Position numbers and translations under genes: made by a program. Source: Streptomyces sp. NBC_00775 (lineage in GTDB: Bacteria; Actinomycetota; Actinomycetes; Streptomycetales; Streptomycetaceae). From it: a stretch of 64,000 nucleotides of DNA. The stretch lies in contig NZ_CP108938.1 in assembly GCF_036347135.1 (NCBI RefSeq), positions 8,866,001-8,930,000 of the forward strand. The letters are read 5' to 3'. The notes beneath the pieces were generated by a model, which saw only the letters and a program-made list of their open reading frames with translations, was not told where the DNA came from and ran no database searches. Positions 23,422 through 31,877 of the stretch are shown here, in pieces; position 1 is the stretch's first letter, and each line of letters starts with the position of its first letter.

Positions 23422-24392
23422 TGGGAACCGCAGTGACGCTCGTCAAGGACTCCTCTCCGCCCGACGCCCCGGAGATGCGCTCCGTGGCCCCCGCCGCCGG
23501 AAAGCGGCGGGGGCGCCGGGAGAATCTCGCCGGCTATCTCTTCATGTCCCCGTGGATCGCGGGCTTCCTGCTGCTGACCGCGGGCCCGATGGCCGCCTCG
23601 CTCTACTTCGCCTTCACCGACTACAACCTCTTCAATTCACCGAAGTGGATCGGCTTCGACAACTTCACCAAGATGTTCGACGATCCCCGGTGGCAGAAGT
23701 CGGTCGAGGTGACGGCCAAGTACGTCATCATCGGTACGCCGCTGAAGCTGCTGCTGGCGCTCGGGGTCGCCCTGCTGCTCGCGCAGAGCCGCCGCGGCCA
23801 GGCCTTCTACCGGGCCGCGTTCTACGCCCCGTCACTGATCGGCGCGAGCGTCTCGGTCGGCTTCGTCTGGCGCGCGCTCTTCTCCGACGACGCCATCGTC
23901 GACCGTACGCAGTCGTTCTTCGGCTTCCACACCGGAGGCTGGGTCGGCGACCCGAACTGGGTGCTCTACAGCTTGGTGGCACTCACCGTCTGGCAGTTCG
24001 GCGCGCCCATGGTGATCTTCCTCGCCGGGCTCAAGCAGGTGCCGAAGGAGCTGTACGAGGCGGCCGAGGTGGACGGCGCCGGACCGTTCCGGCGGTTCTG
24101 GAACATCACCCTGCCGATGATCTCGCCGGTGCTCTTCTTCAACGTGCTCCTGGAGACCATCCACTCCTTCCAGATCTTCGGCTCGGCCTACGTGGTCTCG
24201 AACGCCACCTGCGGACCGGCCGACGCCACGCTCGTCTACACCTGTTACCTGTACCAGAAGGGCTTCAAGGAGTCCCAGATGGGCTTCGCCTCCGCCATGG
24301 CCTGGATGCTGCTGCTCGCCGTCGCGCTGGTGACGGCCGTCCTCTTCTGGTCGCAGAAGCGGTGGGTGCACTACGAGGAGGACGCCCGATGA
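23421..24392 (+). CDS. Sugar ABC transporter permease, MalF/LplB type
   Basis: 323 residues from the ATG at 23421, overlapping the stop of the binding-protein gene by one base; a GTG at 23433 is an alternative. A basic N-terminal tail is followed by six predicted membrane helices, starting with 'LFMSPWIAGFLLLTAGPMAASLYFAF'. The cytoplasmic EAA loop ('YEAAEVDGAGPFRRFWNITLPM') is intact and would contact the ATPase. No ATPase gene is present. In streptomycetes such importers usually share the MsiK ATPase. Confidence 0.92.
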   Translation: MGTAVTLVKDSSPPDAPEMRSVAPAAGKRRGRRENLAGYLFMSPWIAGFLLLTAGPMAASLYFAFTDYNLFNSPKWIGFDNFTKMFDDPRWQKSVEVTAKYVIIGTPLKLLLALGVALLLAQSRRGQAFYRAAFYAPSLIGASVSVGFVWRALFSDDAIVDRTQSFFGFHTGGWVGDPNWVLYSLVALTVWQFGAPMVIFLAGLKQVPKELYEAAEVDGAGPFRRFWNITLPMISPVLFFNVLLETIHSFQIFGSAYVVSNATCGPADATLVYTCYLYQKGFKESQMGFASAMAWMLLLAVALVTAVLFWSQKRWVHYEEDAR

Positions 24393-25258
24393 GCGCGACC
24401 ACCACGAAACCCCTGGCCCTCAGCCGTAAGCGCACCGGCTCGCTCGTCTGGCACGTCGGTGCCCTGCTGGTCCTCGCCGTCGTCCTCTATCCCGTCGTCT
24501 GGGTCCTCGGAGCCTCGTTCAAGCCCAGCCGGGAGATCATCGGCAGCCTGGACCTGTTCCCGACCAGTCCCATCCTCGGCAACTTCAAGGGGCTGGCCGA
24601 CGGCATCGCGGACATCTCGATCGCGACCTTCTTCCAGAACTCCCTCTTCTACGCGTTCGGCTCCGTCGTCGGCATCCTCATCTCCTGCTCGCTGACGGCG
24701 TACGCCTTCGCCAAGATCCGGTTCGCCGGGCGGAACGTGCTGTTCTCGCTGATGATCGGCACGCTCCTGCTGCCGTACCACGTGCTGCTCATCCCGCAGT
24801 ACGTGATGTTCCAGAAGATGGAGCTGGTCAACACCTATGTGCCGCTGCTGATCGGCAAGTACCTGGCGACCGAGGCGTTCTTCGTCTTCCTCATGGTGCA
24901 GTTCATGCGGAACCTGCCCCGGGAGCTGGACGAGGCGGCCCGGCTCGACGGGTGCGGGCATCTGCGGATCTACTGGTCGATCGTCCTGCCGCTGTGCCGC
25001 CCGGCCCTCATCACCAGCGCGATCTTCACCTTCATCAACGCCTGGAACGACTTCATGGGCCCGCTGATCTACCTGAACGAGCCCAGCAAGTACACGGTCT
25101 CACTGGGCATGATGATGTTCCGCGATCAAGAGGGAGTCGCCAACTACGGCGGCATGATCGCGATGTCGCTGGTCGCGCTGCTTCCCGTGCTCCTCTTCTT
25201 CCTCGCCTTCCAGCGGTATCTGATCGACGGTATGGCGACCTCCGGACTGAAGGGCTGA
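24389..25258 (+). CDS. Sugar ABC transporter permease, MalG/LplC type
   Basis: 289 residues. The ATG overlaps the stop of the first permease (ATGA), so translation is coupled. Six hydrophobic segments are predicted, beginning with 'HVGALLVLAVVLYPVVWVLGASF'. The EAA loop 'DEAARLDGCGHLRIYWSIVLPL' is present. The C-terminal helix ends at 'YLIDGMATSGLKG', the common ending of this family. It forms the heterodimeric channel with the preceding permease. Confidence 0.93.
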   Translation: MSATTTKPLALSRKRTGSLVWHVGALLVLAVVLYPVVWVLGASFKPSREIIGSLDLFPTSPILGNFKGLADGIADISIATFFQNSLFYAFGSVVGILISCSLTAYAFAKIRFAGRNVLFSLMIGTLLLPYHVLLIPQYVMFQKMELVNTYVPLLIGKYLATEAFFVFLMVQFMRNLPRELDEAARLDGCGHLRIYWSIVLPLCRPALITSAIFTFINAWNDFMGPLIYLNEPSKYTVSLGMMMFRDQEGVANYGGMIAMSLVALLPVLLFFLAFQRYLIDGMATSGLKG

Positions 25259-25259
25259 G

Positions 25260-25883
25260 ATGGCCACCACCCAGCCGCGGGCAAAGGCCGGAGCGAGGCC
25301 GAAGGCCCGCAAGGCACCCCGCGAATCCGTCTTCGCCGAGCGTTTCGCCGTGTTCGCGGAGTGTCTGCTCACCGGCGTGTGGATCGCCCTGGCCTCGCTG
25401 CCGCTGGTCACCTACCCCGCGGCATTCGCGGCCGGTGCGCGGCATCTGCGGCGGCGTACGACCCATGTGGCGGGCGGCTGGCGGGAGTTCGCCGCCGACT
25501 TCCGGGCGGCCGTCCGGGGCGGGTGGATCGCCGGGCTCGCCGGCTGGGCGGCGGCGGCCGCGGTCTGGGTGGATGTCCAGGCCGTGCGCGCCGGAATACC
25601 CGGCGGCCCGCTCGTCGGGGCCGTCGGCCTCTTCGCCCTGATCGGCGGTGCCGTCGCCGGACTGCGCGCGGCGGCGGTCTGGGAGCCGGGGGCGGCCTGG
25701 CGCGAGCTGCTCGCGGACGCCGGGCGCCGCACGGTGCTCGACCCGGCCGGATCCTTTCTGCTCATCGGCGGACTGGCCGTGGTGGTCTCCTCCGCCTTCT
25801 TCGTCGCGCCGCTGGCGGTCCCCGTCCTGGGGGCCGTAGCGGCGGCGGCCGTCGCCGTGGAGGAGCGGTACCGGCGCCGCTGA
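25260..25883 (+). CDS. DUF624 (YesL-like) membrane protein
   Basis: 207 residues, with the ATG two bases after the permease stop. It has a basic N-terminal tail and about five hydrophobic segments ('CLLTGVWIALASLPLVTYPAAFAAGARHLRR', 'GWIAGLAGWAAAAAVWV', 'VGLFALIGGAVAGLRAAAV' and two near the end). The first helix with 'LPLVTYPAA' resembles DUF624/YesL proteins, which sit in pectin and rhamnogalacturonan loci of Bacillus and other Gram-positives. Its biochemical role is unknown. Its place inside this operon suggests a job linked to uptake of the same substrate. Confidence 0.72.
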   Translation: MATTQPRAKAGARPKARKAPRESVFAERFAVFAECLLTGVWIALASLPLVTYPAAFAAGARHLRRRTTHVAGGWREFAADFRAAVRGGWIAGLAGWAAAAAVWVDVQAVRAGIPGGPLVGAVGLFALIGGAVAGLRAAAVWEPGAAWRELLADAGRRTVLDPAGSFLLIGGLAVVVSSAFFVAPLAVPVLGAVAAAAVAVEERYRRR

Positions 25884-25987
25884 CCCAGCCCCCGCAGTCG
25901 TAAGAAAGGTCGGCGCTCCACGCGAAGCGCCGTACCTCCCTCTGTCATGCCCCTGACTTCCCGCACGGAAAGGAAAGGCTGAATCTC

Positions 25988-28723
25988 ATGGCTCCCATCC
26001 CCCGCAGGTCCCTTCTCAAGGCGGCCGCCGTCGCCGGAGCCGCCGCCCAGTTCAGCTGGGCCCTGGGCAGCACGAACGCGCAGGCCGCCGTCAGAGCCGA
26101 GGCCGCCGACGCGGATCCGGTGACCCTGGACTGGCTGGAGGACGGCGGCCGCGGTGCCGCTCCCGGATCCACCGTCGGTGTGCCCTGGCCGAAGGGCACG
26201 TATCAGGAGGACCAGACCTTCGCGCTGACGGACGCCGACGGCAAGGCCGTGCCCGTGCAGTCCTGGCCGATCGCGTACTGGCCGGACGGCTCCCTCAAGT
26301 GGACAGCGCACGCGGTGAGTTCGGATTCCGGGAAGCTCACGCTCAGCACCGGGGAACCCGCCGCTCCCGACAAGAAGGTCACCGTCGACAAGAGCGGCGG
26401 CACCATCGACATATCGACCGGGGTCATCACCGCGAAGATCGGCAAGAGCGGCTCGACGCTGGTCAAGTCCGTGACGCGCGGCTCGACCGAGATCGCCAAG
26501 AACGGCCGGCTGGTCCTGATCCGTCAGCCGGAGATCGAGGACGAGGACCAGGGCGCCGAGAAGTTCGAACGCTTCGAGAGCGCGATCTCCGAGGTCGAGG
26601 TCGAGCAGGAGGGCCCGGTCCGTGCCGTCGTCCGCATCGACGGCAAGCACCGCAAGGGCGACCGGAGTTGGCTGCCCTTCTCGATCCGGCTGTACTTCTA
26701 CGCGGGCGCCGACTCCTTCCGCATGGTGCACACCATCACCTTCGACGGGACGCAGGAGCCGGGGAAGGCGAGCGGCGACTTCATCCGCGGCCTCGGCGTC
26801 CGCTTCACCGTGCCGATGCGCGATGCCTCGTACGACCGTCACATCCGCATCGGCGGCGACGAGACCGGTCTGCTGCGGGAGGCGGTCAAGGGCATCACCG
26901 GACTGCGGCGCGACCCGGGCGCGGCCGTGCAGGCGGCCCAGTTCGCCGGGGAGAAGCTGCCCGACCCGTCGACCTGGGACCAGCGGGTGACGACCCGGCT
27001 CCAGTACATCCCCGAGTGGGGCGACTACACCCTCGCCCAGCTCTCCGCCGACGGCTTCACCCTGCGCAAGCGGACGAAGAAGGGGTACGGCTGGATCGGC
27101 GCCGGCGGCGGCAAGCGCGCGTCGGGCTTCGGTTATGTCGGCGGGCCGAGCGGCGGATTCTCCTTCGGGCTGCGGGACTTCTGGGAGAAGTTCCCGGCCC
27201 AGCTCGACATCCGCGACGCCCACACCGACGAGGCCGAGGTCACTCTCTGGCTCTGGTCGCCCGAGGCGCAGCCCATGGACCTGCGCTTCTACCACGACGG
27301 TATGGACCAGGACACGTACGCCGAACAGCTCGAAGGTCTCAACATCACCTACGAGGACTACGAGCCGGGCTTCGGGACCCCCTACGGCATCGCCCGTACC
27401 TCCGAACTCCTCTTCTGGGCCAACGAGTCGACGCCCACCCCGGAGAAGCTCGCCGAACAGGTCGACGCCGTACGGGTGCTGCCGCAGCTCGCCGCCCCGC
27501 CCAAGCAACTCATCAAGGCCAAGGTCTTCGGCCCCGGCCTCTACTCCGAGCCCGACCGCTCCACGACCGCCAAGGCCAAGATCGAGGACCACCTCGACTT
27601 CCTCTTCACCTATTACAAGGACCAGGTGGAGATGCGCCGTTGGTACGGCTTCTGGGACTACGGCGACATCATGCACTCGTACGACCCGGTCAGGCACCAG
27701 TGGCGCTACGACGTCGGCGGTTACGCCTGGGACAACTCCGAGCTGTCGCCGGACCTTTGGCTGTGGTTCGCGTACATCCGCTCCGGTCGCGCGGACATCT
27801 TCCGCTTCGCCGAGGCGATGACCCGCCACACCGGCGAGGTCGACGTCTACCACCTCGGCCAGTGGGCGGGCCTCGGTACCCGGCACGGCGTGCAGCACTA
27901 CGCCGACAGCGCCAAGCAGCAGCGGATCGCCAACACCACGTACCGGCGCTACTACTACTTCCTCACCGCGGACGAGCGCGTCGGCGACCTCATGCACGCC
28001 AACGTGGACTCCGACGAGACGTTCCTGGTCCTCGACCCGATCCGCAAGATCCGCACCGAGCCGTACACGCCCGACCGGCACGCGCTGTCGATCGGCTTCG
28101 GCACGGACTGGAGCGGGCTCGTGTCGGCGTGGCTGACCGAGTGGGAGCGCAAGGGGCCGAAGTGGGAGAAGGCCAAGGCGCGGGTGCTGTCGACGATGGA
28201 GACCATCGCCGGCCAGCCCAACGGATTCGTGCAGGGCAGCGGCCTGTACGACCTCGACACCGGCAAGTTCGCCATCGCCACGACGCCCGTGGTCGGCGTC
28301 TCGCACCTCTCCGCGGTCTTCGGCCTCAACGAACTGTGCGCCGAGCTCATCGACCTCGTCGACATGCCCGCCTTCAAGGACGCGTACCTCGACTACTGCC
28401 GCTACTTCAACGCCACCAAGGCCGAGCAGGCGGCCCGTTACGGCTCCAACTTCGGCACCCTGCTGCTGTTCCAGGGCCACTCGCGCCTCGACGCGTACGC
28501 CGCCGTACAGACCGGCGACGCGAAGCTCGCCACGCGCGCGTGGACCAAGTTCTACAGCTCCGACGGCTATACCGAGTCCTCGCCCTGGAAGACGGAGAAC
28601 GTGAGCGGCCCAGTCACGCTGGTGCCGGGCAGCGAGGCCAACTGGGTCTACACGAACGACACAGCGTTGTACGGCCTCGCCGCCATCGAGAACCTGGCGC
28701 TGCTCGGCGACAAGATGCCCTAG
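25988..28723 (+). CDS. Secreted exo-rhamnogalacturonan lyase-like protein (PcRGLX/YetA family, PL26-type)
   Basis: 911 residues, ATG at 25988 behind GGAAAGG. A Tat signal peptide is clear ('RRSLLKAAAVAGAAAQ', cleavage near 'AQA' at residue 34). The rest resembles the PcRGLX/YetA architecture: an N-terminal barrel with 'VGVPWPKGTYQE' and 'SWPIAYWPDGSLKWTAHAV', a central beta-sandwich, and a C-terminal alpha/alpha toroid from about residue 520 ('MRRWYGFWDYGDIMHSYDP', 'GQWAGLGTRHGVQHY'). These enzymes cleave rhamnogalacturonan from the end, releasing unsaturated disaccharides. The upstream ABC importer and DUF624 gene fit such a product. The family call is from memory of the motifs; catalytic residues were not assigned. 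Confidence 0.78.
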   Translation: MAPIPRRSLLKAAAVAGAAAQFSWALGSTNAQAAVRAEAADADPVTLDWLEDGGRGAAPGSTVGVPWPKGTYQEDQTFALTDADGKAVPVQSWPIAYWPDGSLKWTAHAVSSDSGKLTLSTGEPAAPDKKVTVDKSGGTIDISTGVITAKIGKSGSTLVKSVTRGSTEIAKNGRLVLIRQPEIEDEDQGAEKFERFESAISEVEVEQEGPVRAVVRIDGKHRKGDRSWLPFSIRLYFYAGADSFRMVHTITFDGTQEPGKASGDFIRGLGVRFTVPMRDASYDRHIRIGGDETGLLREAVKGITGLRRDPGAAVQAAQFAGEKLPDPSTWDQRVTTRLQYIPEWGDYTLAQLSADGFTLRKRTKKGYGWIGAGGGKRASGFGYVGGPSGGFSFGLRDFWEKFPAQLDIRDAHTDEAEVTLWLWSPEAQPMDLRFYHDGMDQDTYAEQLEGLNITYEDYEPGFGTPYGIARTSELLFWANESTPTPEKLAEQVDAVRVLPQLAAPPKQLIKAKVFGPGLYSEPDRSTTAKAKIEDHLDFLFTYYKDQVEMRRWYGFWDYGDIMHSYDPVRHQWRYDVGGYAWDNSELSPDLWLWFAYIRSGRADIFRFAEAMTRHTGEVDVYHLGQWAGLGTRHGVQHYADSAKQQRIANTTYRRYYYFLTADERVGDLMHANVDSDETFLVLDPIRKIRTEPYTPDRHALSIGFGTDWSGLVSAWLTEWERKGPKWEKAKARVLSTMETIAGQPNGFVQGSGLYDLDTGKFAIATTPVVGVSHLSAVFGLNELCAELIDLVDMPAFKDAYLDYCRYFNATKAEQAARYGSNFGTLLLFQGHSRLDAYAAVQTGDAKLATRAWTKFYSSDGYTESSPWKTENVSGPVTLVPGSEANWVYTNDTALYGLAAIENLALLGDKMP

Positions 28724-28745
28724 CAGTACGCCGGTTGAGGATGCG

Positions 28746-31220
28746 TCAGTTCATCCTCCCCAGCACCTCCCGCACTCGCCGTGCGTCGCGCATCCGCTGC
28801 TCGTAGGTGGCACCCAGCGCGAGCAGCAGCAGACCGGCGAGTGCGGGAGGCACCCAACGGGGGAGCGCGTCGACCACCTGCACGAGGTACGGGGCGAGTT
28901 CGTGCAGCGCGTCCAGGACGAGCACCGTGCCGCCCACCACGAGCGGCGCCTGGAGACGGTGCCGGGCGCCCACGAGGACGACCAGGAGCGCCGCCGCGCC
29001 GAGCAGCAGCGGGCGAAGCCAGTGGGTGTCGCCCCATGCCGTGAACAGGCTCGGCGCGAGCGTGACGGACAGCCCCGGACCGTACGCCGCCCACGACGAG
29101 ACGGCCATGTCCTTGCGGCGCCTGACCGCCCCCACGAGCAACGCCGGGAGGGTCACCGGAAGCGTGTACGCCTCCGGGGAGCCCACGTTCCAGGCCGCCA
29201 GGCGGACCCAAGTGGCCAGGACGAACAGGGCGGCGGCCGCGTATCCGACGGAGCGACGGTCCTCCCGTATCGCCGTGCCCGCGGCGATCACTCCGCAGAG
29301 CGACAGGACCAGGGCCAGCATCGGCGGATCGGCGACCGTGAGAGCGATCGCGGGCAGAGCCGCGGCGGCTCCGGTCACTTCCACCGGCACGGTCATGGAC
29401 GAGCCGCCCAGACGCGCGGCGAGGAGGGCCGAGCCGGCCGGCACCACGAGGACGAGCAGCGCGGTCTGCTGCGGCTGCCAGCCGAAGGACGCCCCTACGG
29501 CGCAGGCCAGGGCCGTGGCGTACGCGAGGGAGGCGGGCGCCGCGGCCGGGCCGAGGCCCGGTCGCCAGGCGGCGGCCGCGAACAGGACGGTCAGCGAGGC
29601 GAGGACGGTGAGGGTGGCGCCCTCGGAGGCCAGCGAGAGGAACGCGAGGCTGAGGGAGGAGAGGAGGGCCAGCAGCAGCGGGGGTGTCCGCGGCTGTGCG
29701 GGGCGGGCGTATGCCAGGGCGGCCACCGTCGTGAGCCCCTGCGTCAACAGCCCCACCGCGTAGGAGAGTTCGAGAGACGCCGGGAGGACGAGCACCGTCG
29801 CCCAGCTCAGCGTCAGCGCGCACGTCAGGGCCTGCTGACGCCATTCCGAGGCTCGGACCGCCACCACCAGGACTCCGGCGACGAGCGCGAGGACGAGCGG
29901 CGCCGTGGCCGCGTGCGGAGGCCAGGGAACGTCGAGAGTCACCGCGTCGCGGGCGGTCGCGGGGGAACCGGACCATGACCTCTCCGCCCAGCCGACGGGG
30001 CCCAGCAGGGTGATGCCGACCAGAGGCAGCGTCCACACCACAGCGACGGCCTGCACGCAGCCGGAGGCCCAGGCGAGCCCGCGCCGCAGCGGCTCGGCCA
30101 GAGGCGTGCGCACGACCGCCAACAGGGCGACACCGCACGCCAGATAGCCGGGAACCGTCCAGTCGTCGGGCAGCGACGAGCGCAGGACGCCGCCGAGTCC
30201 GACGACGGTGATCAGACCGCCGGCCAGCGCGATGCCGGTCGCGACGCCCGGCTTGGGGGCGTGCCACGCCGCCGCGAAGGCGGTCACCGCGGCAAGGAGG
30301 AGGAGCGCCGCCGCACGGGCGGCGGCGCTCGGGCCGGAGGCCGTCCAGGACAGCCAACCGGCGGCAAAGGTGCCCCAGCCGCCCATGCCGTACGCGCCGA
30401 CGGCGGCGACCACACGTACGGACTTCACGGGGACCCGGAGCGCGACCAGCGTGTCGAACGCGGCCGTCACCAGCAGCGCGGCCGTGAGGGCATGGGCGCC
30501 CGCGCCGGACGCCGCCGCCCAGAGCAGCAGCGGGAGCTGAGCCGTGGCCACGGCGGTGGGGAGGGGGAGCCGCAAGGGCAGACGTACACCGGCGGTGGCC
30601 GGCTGCTGTCCGGCGTCGGTGGTGTCCGCCGGCCGTCCGGCCGGGCGGTGCAGCGCGCCGAGGGCGAGACCGTACGCCGCCCACACCGTGGCCAGTACCG
30701 CCGACGCGAGCGCCGCGTACCCGAGGCCGTCGGTGTCCGGCAGCGCGACCTCGTGCAGCGCGTAGGCGTCCAGCACCGTCAGCGCGAGGCCGAGCCCCGC
30801 CACCGACTCGGCCGTCGAACGCAGTCCGCGGCGGAGCAGCGGCACCGGCGCGCCGAGGGCGGCCAGCGTCACCGCGCCGAGGACCAGCGCCCGGCCGGCG
30901 ATCCCCAGGTGCCCCCAGCTGACGACCGTGAACGCGACGGCGGCCACGGTCAGCAGGATGCCGCCGAGCAGCAGGAGCACGTTCTGGACGCCGGGTGCCG
31001 TGGTCTCGGGCGGGCGGGCAGGGGCGGCCTGCGGTGCGCGCGGGGCTTGCGGCGCGGGGGGCGGCTGAAGGGCGGCCACCAGCCAGGCGCGGCGCGCCAG
31101 CAACAGGGCCCGGCGCGCGTCGAGTTGCCGCAGCTCGGTGTCGAGGAGCCGCAACTCCTCGGCCGGGGGCGGGATGTGGGTCATGCTCCGGAGTGTGGTC
31201 CCGGTCACGTTCGCTGACAT
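28746..31220 (-). CDS. Large polytopic membrane protein (SCO7613 C-terminal-domain type)
   Basis: 824 residues from the ATG at 31220; the ATG at 31184 ('MTHIPPPAEELRLLDTELR') is a good alternative. The N-terminus is a short helical segment with a Pro/Ala-rich linker (residues 30-85). The rest is a series of more than 20 hydrophobic helices with very little polar loop, rich in Leu, Ala and Val. No transport or catalytic motif is visible. Similar giant membrane proteins occur in many streptomycetes, and their function is unknown. The gene converges on the lyase gene with a 22-base gap. Confidence 0.75.
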   Translation of the reverse strand: MSANVTGTTLRSMTHIPPPAEELRLLDTELRQLDARRALLLARRAWLVAALQPPPAPQAPRAPQAAPARPPETTAPGVQNVLLLLGGILLTVAAVAFTVVSWGHLGIAGRALVLGAVTLAALGAPVPLLRRGLRSTAESVAGLGLALTVLDAYALHEVALPDTDGLGYAALASAVLATVWAAYGLALGALHRPAGRPADTTDAGQQPATAGVRLPLRLPLPTAVATAQLPLLLWAAASGAGAHALTAALLVTAAFDTLVALRVPVKSVRVVAAVGAYGMGGWGTFAAGWLSWTASGPSAAARAAALLLLAAVTAFAAAWHAPKPGVATGIALAGGLITVVGLGGVLRSSLPDDWTVPGYLACGVALLAVVRTPLAEPLRRGLAWASGCVQAVAVVWTLPLVGITLLGPVGWAERSWSGSPATARDAVTLDVPWPPHAATAPLVLALVAGVLVVAVRASEWRQQALTCALTLSWATVLVLPASLELSYAVGLLTQGLTTVAALAYARPAQPRTPPLLLALLSSLSLAFLSLASEGATLTVLASLTVLFAAAAWRPGLGPAAAPASLAYATALACAVGASFGWQPQQTALLVLVVPAGSALLAARLGGSSMTVPVEVTGAAAALPAIALTVADPPMLALVLSLCGVIAAGTAIREDRRSVGYAAAALFVLATWVRLAAWNVGSPEAYTLPVTLPALLVGAVRRRKDMAVSSWAAYGPGLSVTLAPSLFTAWGDTHWLRPLLLGAAALLVVLVGARHRLQAPLVVGGTVLVLDALHELAPYLVQVVDALPRWVPPALAGLLLLALGATYEQRMRDARRVREVLGRMN

Positions 31221-31246
31221 GAGTGCACGTACTCAGGCCGTACTCA
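31220..31246. promoter_or_regulatory. Operator-like repeats between divergent genes
   Basis: TGAGTGCACGTACTCA (31220-31235) is an imperfect palindrome. Its right half, GTACTCA (31229-31235), is repeated at 31240-31246 with an 11-bp period, one helical turn. It overlaps the start codon of the large membrane-protein gene if the ATG at 31220 is used. Confidence 0.35.
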
Positions 31247-31272
31247 GATCCCCGTAAGGGCACACTCCGTAC

Positions 31273-31719
31273 ATGGACTGGAGCCACTACCGCTTCCGCA
31301 GCCTCTGGGCCCTGCCCGCGCCCCCGGCCGCCGTCTACACCGCCCTCGAACAGGCCGAGCACTACCCGCGCTGGTGGCCCCAGGTCCGTGAGGTCAACCC
31401 GATCGACGAGCGCAGCGGCACCATCCGGATCCGCGCACTCCTGCCCTACGACCTGGTGTTCACCGCCCGGGAGGTCCGGCGGGACCCCACGGCCGGGGTC
31501 CTGGAGATCGCGATGACCGGCGACCTCGACGGCTGGGCACGCTGGACGCTCACCTCCGACGGGCCCGGCACCCGCGCCCGGTACGACCAGGAGGTCGACG
31601 TCAGCAAGCCCCTGCTGCGGCGGCTCGCGGTACCGGGGCGGCCGGTCTTCCGCGCCAACCACGCCCTGATGATGCGCGCGGGACAGCGAGGACTCACGGC
31701 TTACCTCGAAGCGGTTTGA
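31273..31719 (+). CDS. SRPBCC-superfamily (START-like) small-molecule-binding protein
   Basis: 148 residues, ATG at 31273. The opening 'SLWALPAPPAAVYTALEQAEHYPRWWPQVREV' is the classic first strand and helix of polyketide-cyclase/SRPBCC proteins. A beta-sheet follows ('GTIRIRALLPYDLVFTAREV', 'ARWTLTSDGPGTRARYDQEVDV') and a long C-terminal helix. The fold binds hydrophobic ligands in a deep cavity. No catalytic residue can be named. It lies just upstream of a tRNA gene and divergent from the large membrane-protein gene. Confidence 0.83.
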   Translation: MDWSHYRFRSLWALPAPPAAVYTALEQAEHYPRWWPQVREVNPIDERSGTIRIRALLPYDLVFTAREVRRDPTAGVLEIAMTGDLDGWARWTLTSDGPGTRARYDQEVDVSKPLLRRLAVPGRPVFRANHALMMRAGQRGLTAYLEAV

Positions 31720-31758
31720 ACCACACCCGCCGGGACCTGTATTGTTCAATCCGTTCCC

Positions 31759-31830
31759 GGGCGATTAGCTCAGTGGGAGAGCGCTTCGTTCACACCGAAG
31801 AGGTCACTGGTTCGAACCCAGTATCGCCCA
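31759..31830 (+). tRNA. tRNA-Val (CAC), CCA not encoded
   Basis: Same cloverleaf as the tRNA at 20377-20448, with two substitutions: T for C in the D-loop and A for T in the T-loop (TTCGAAC). Anticodon loop TTCACAC. The discriminator A is followed by CCC, so CCA must be added after transcription. Confidence 0.95.
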
Positions 31831-31837
31831 CCCGGAG

Positions 31838-31870
31838 AAAGCCGGTCCGTCACAGACGGACCGGTTTTTC
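31838..31870 (+). terminator. Rho-independent terminator after tRNA-Val(CAC)
   Basis: CCGGTCCGTC (31842-31851), ACA loop, GACGGACCGG (31855-31864), then TTTTT. Confidence 0.9.
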
Positions 31871-31877
31871 TGTGTGC

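Noticed and set aside
25412-28480. 1022-residue minus-strand frame
   Set aside because: It lies antisense to the DUF624 and lyase genes, which have good starts, signal peptides and motifs.
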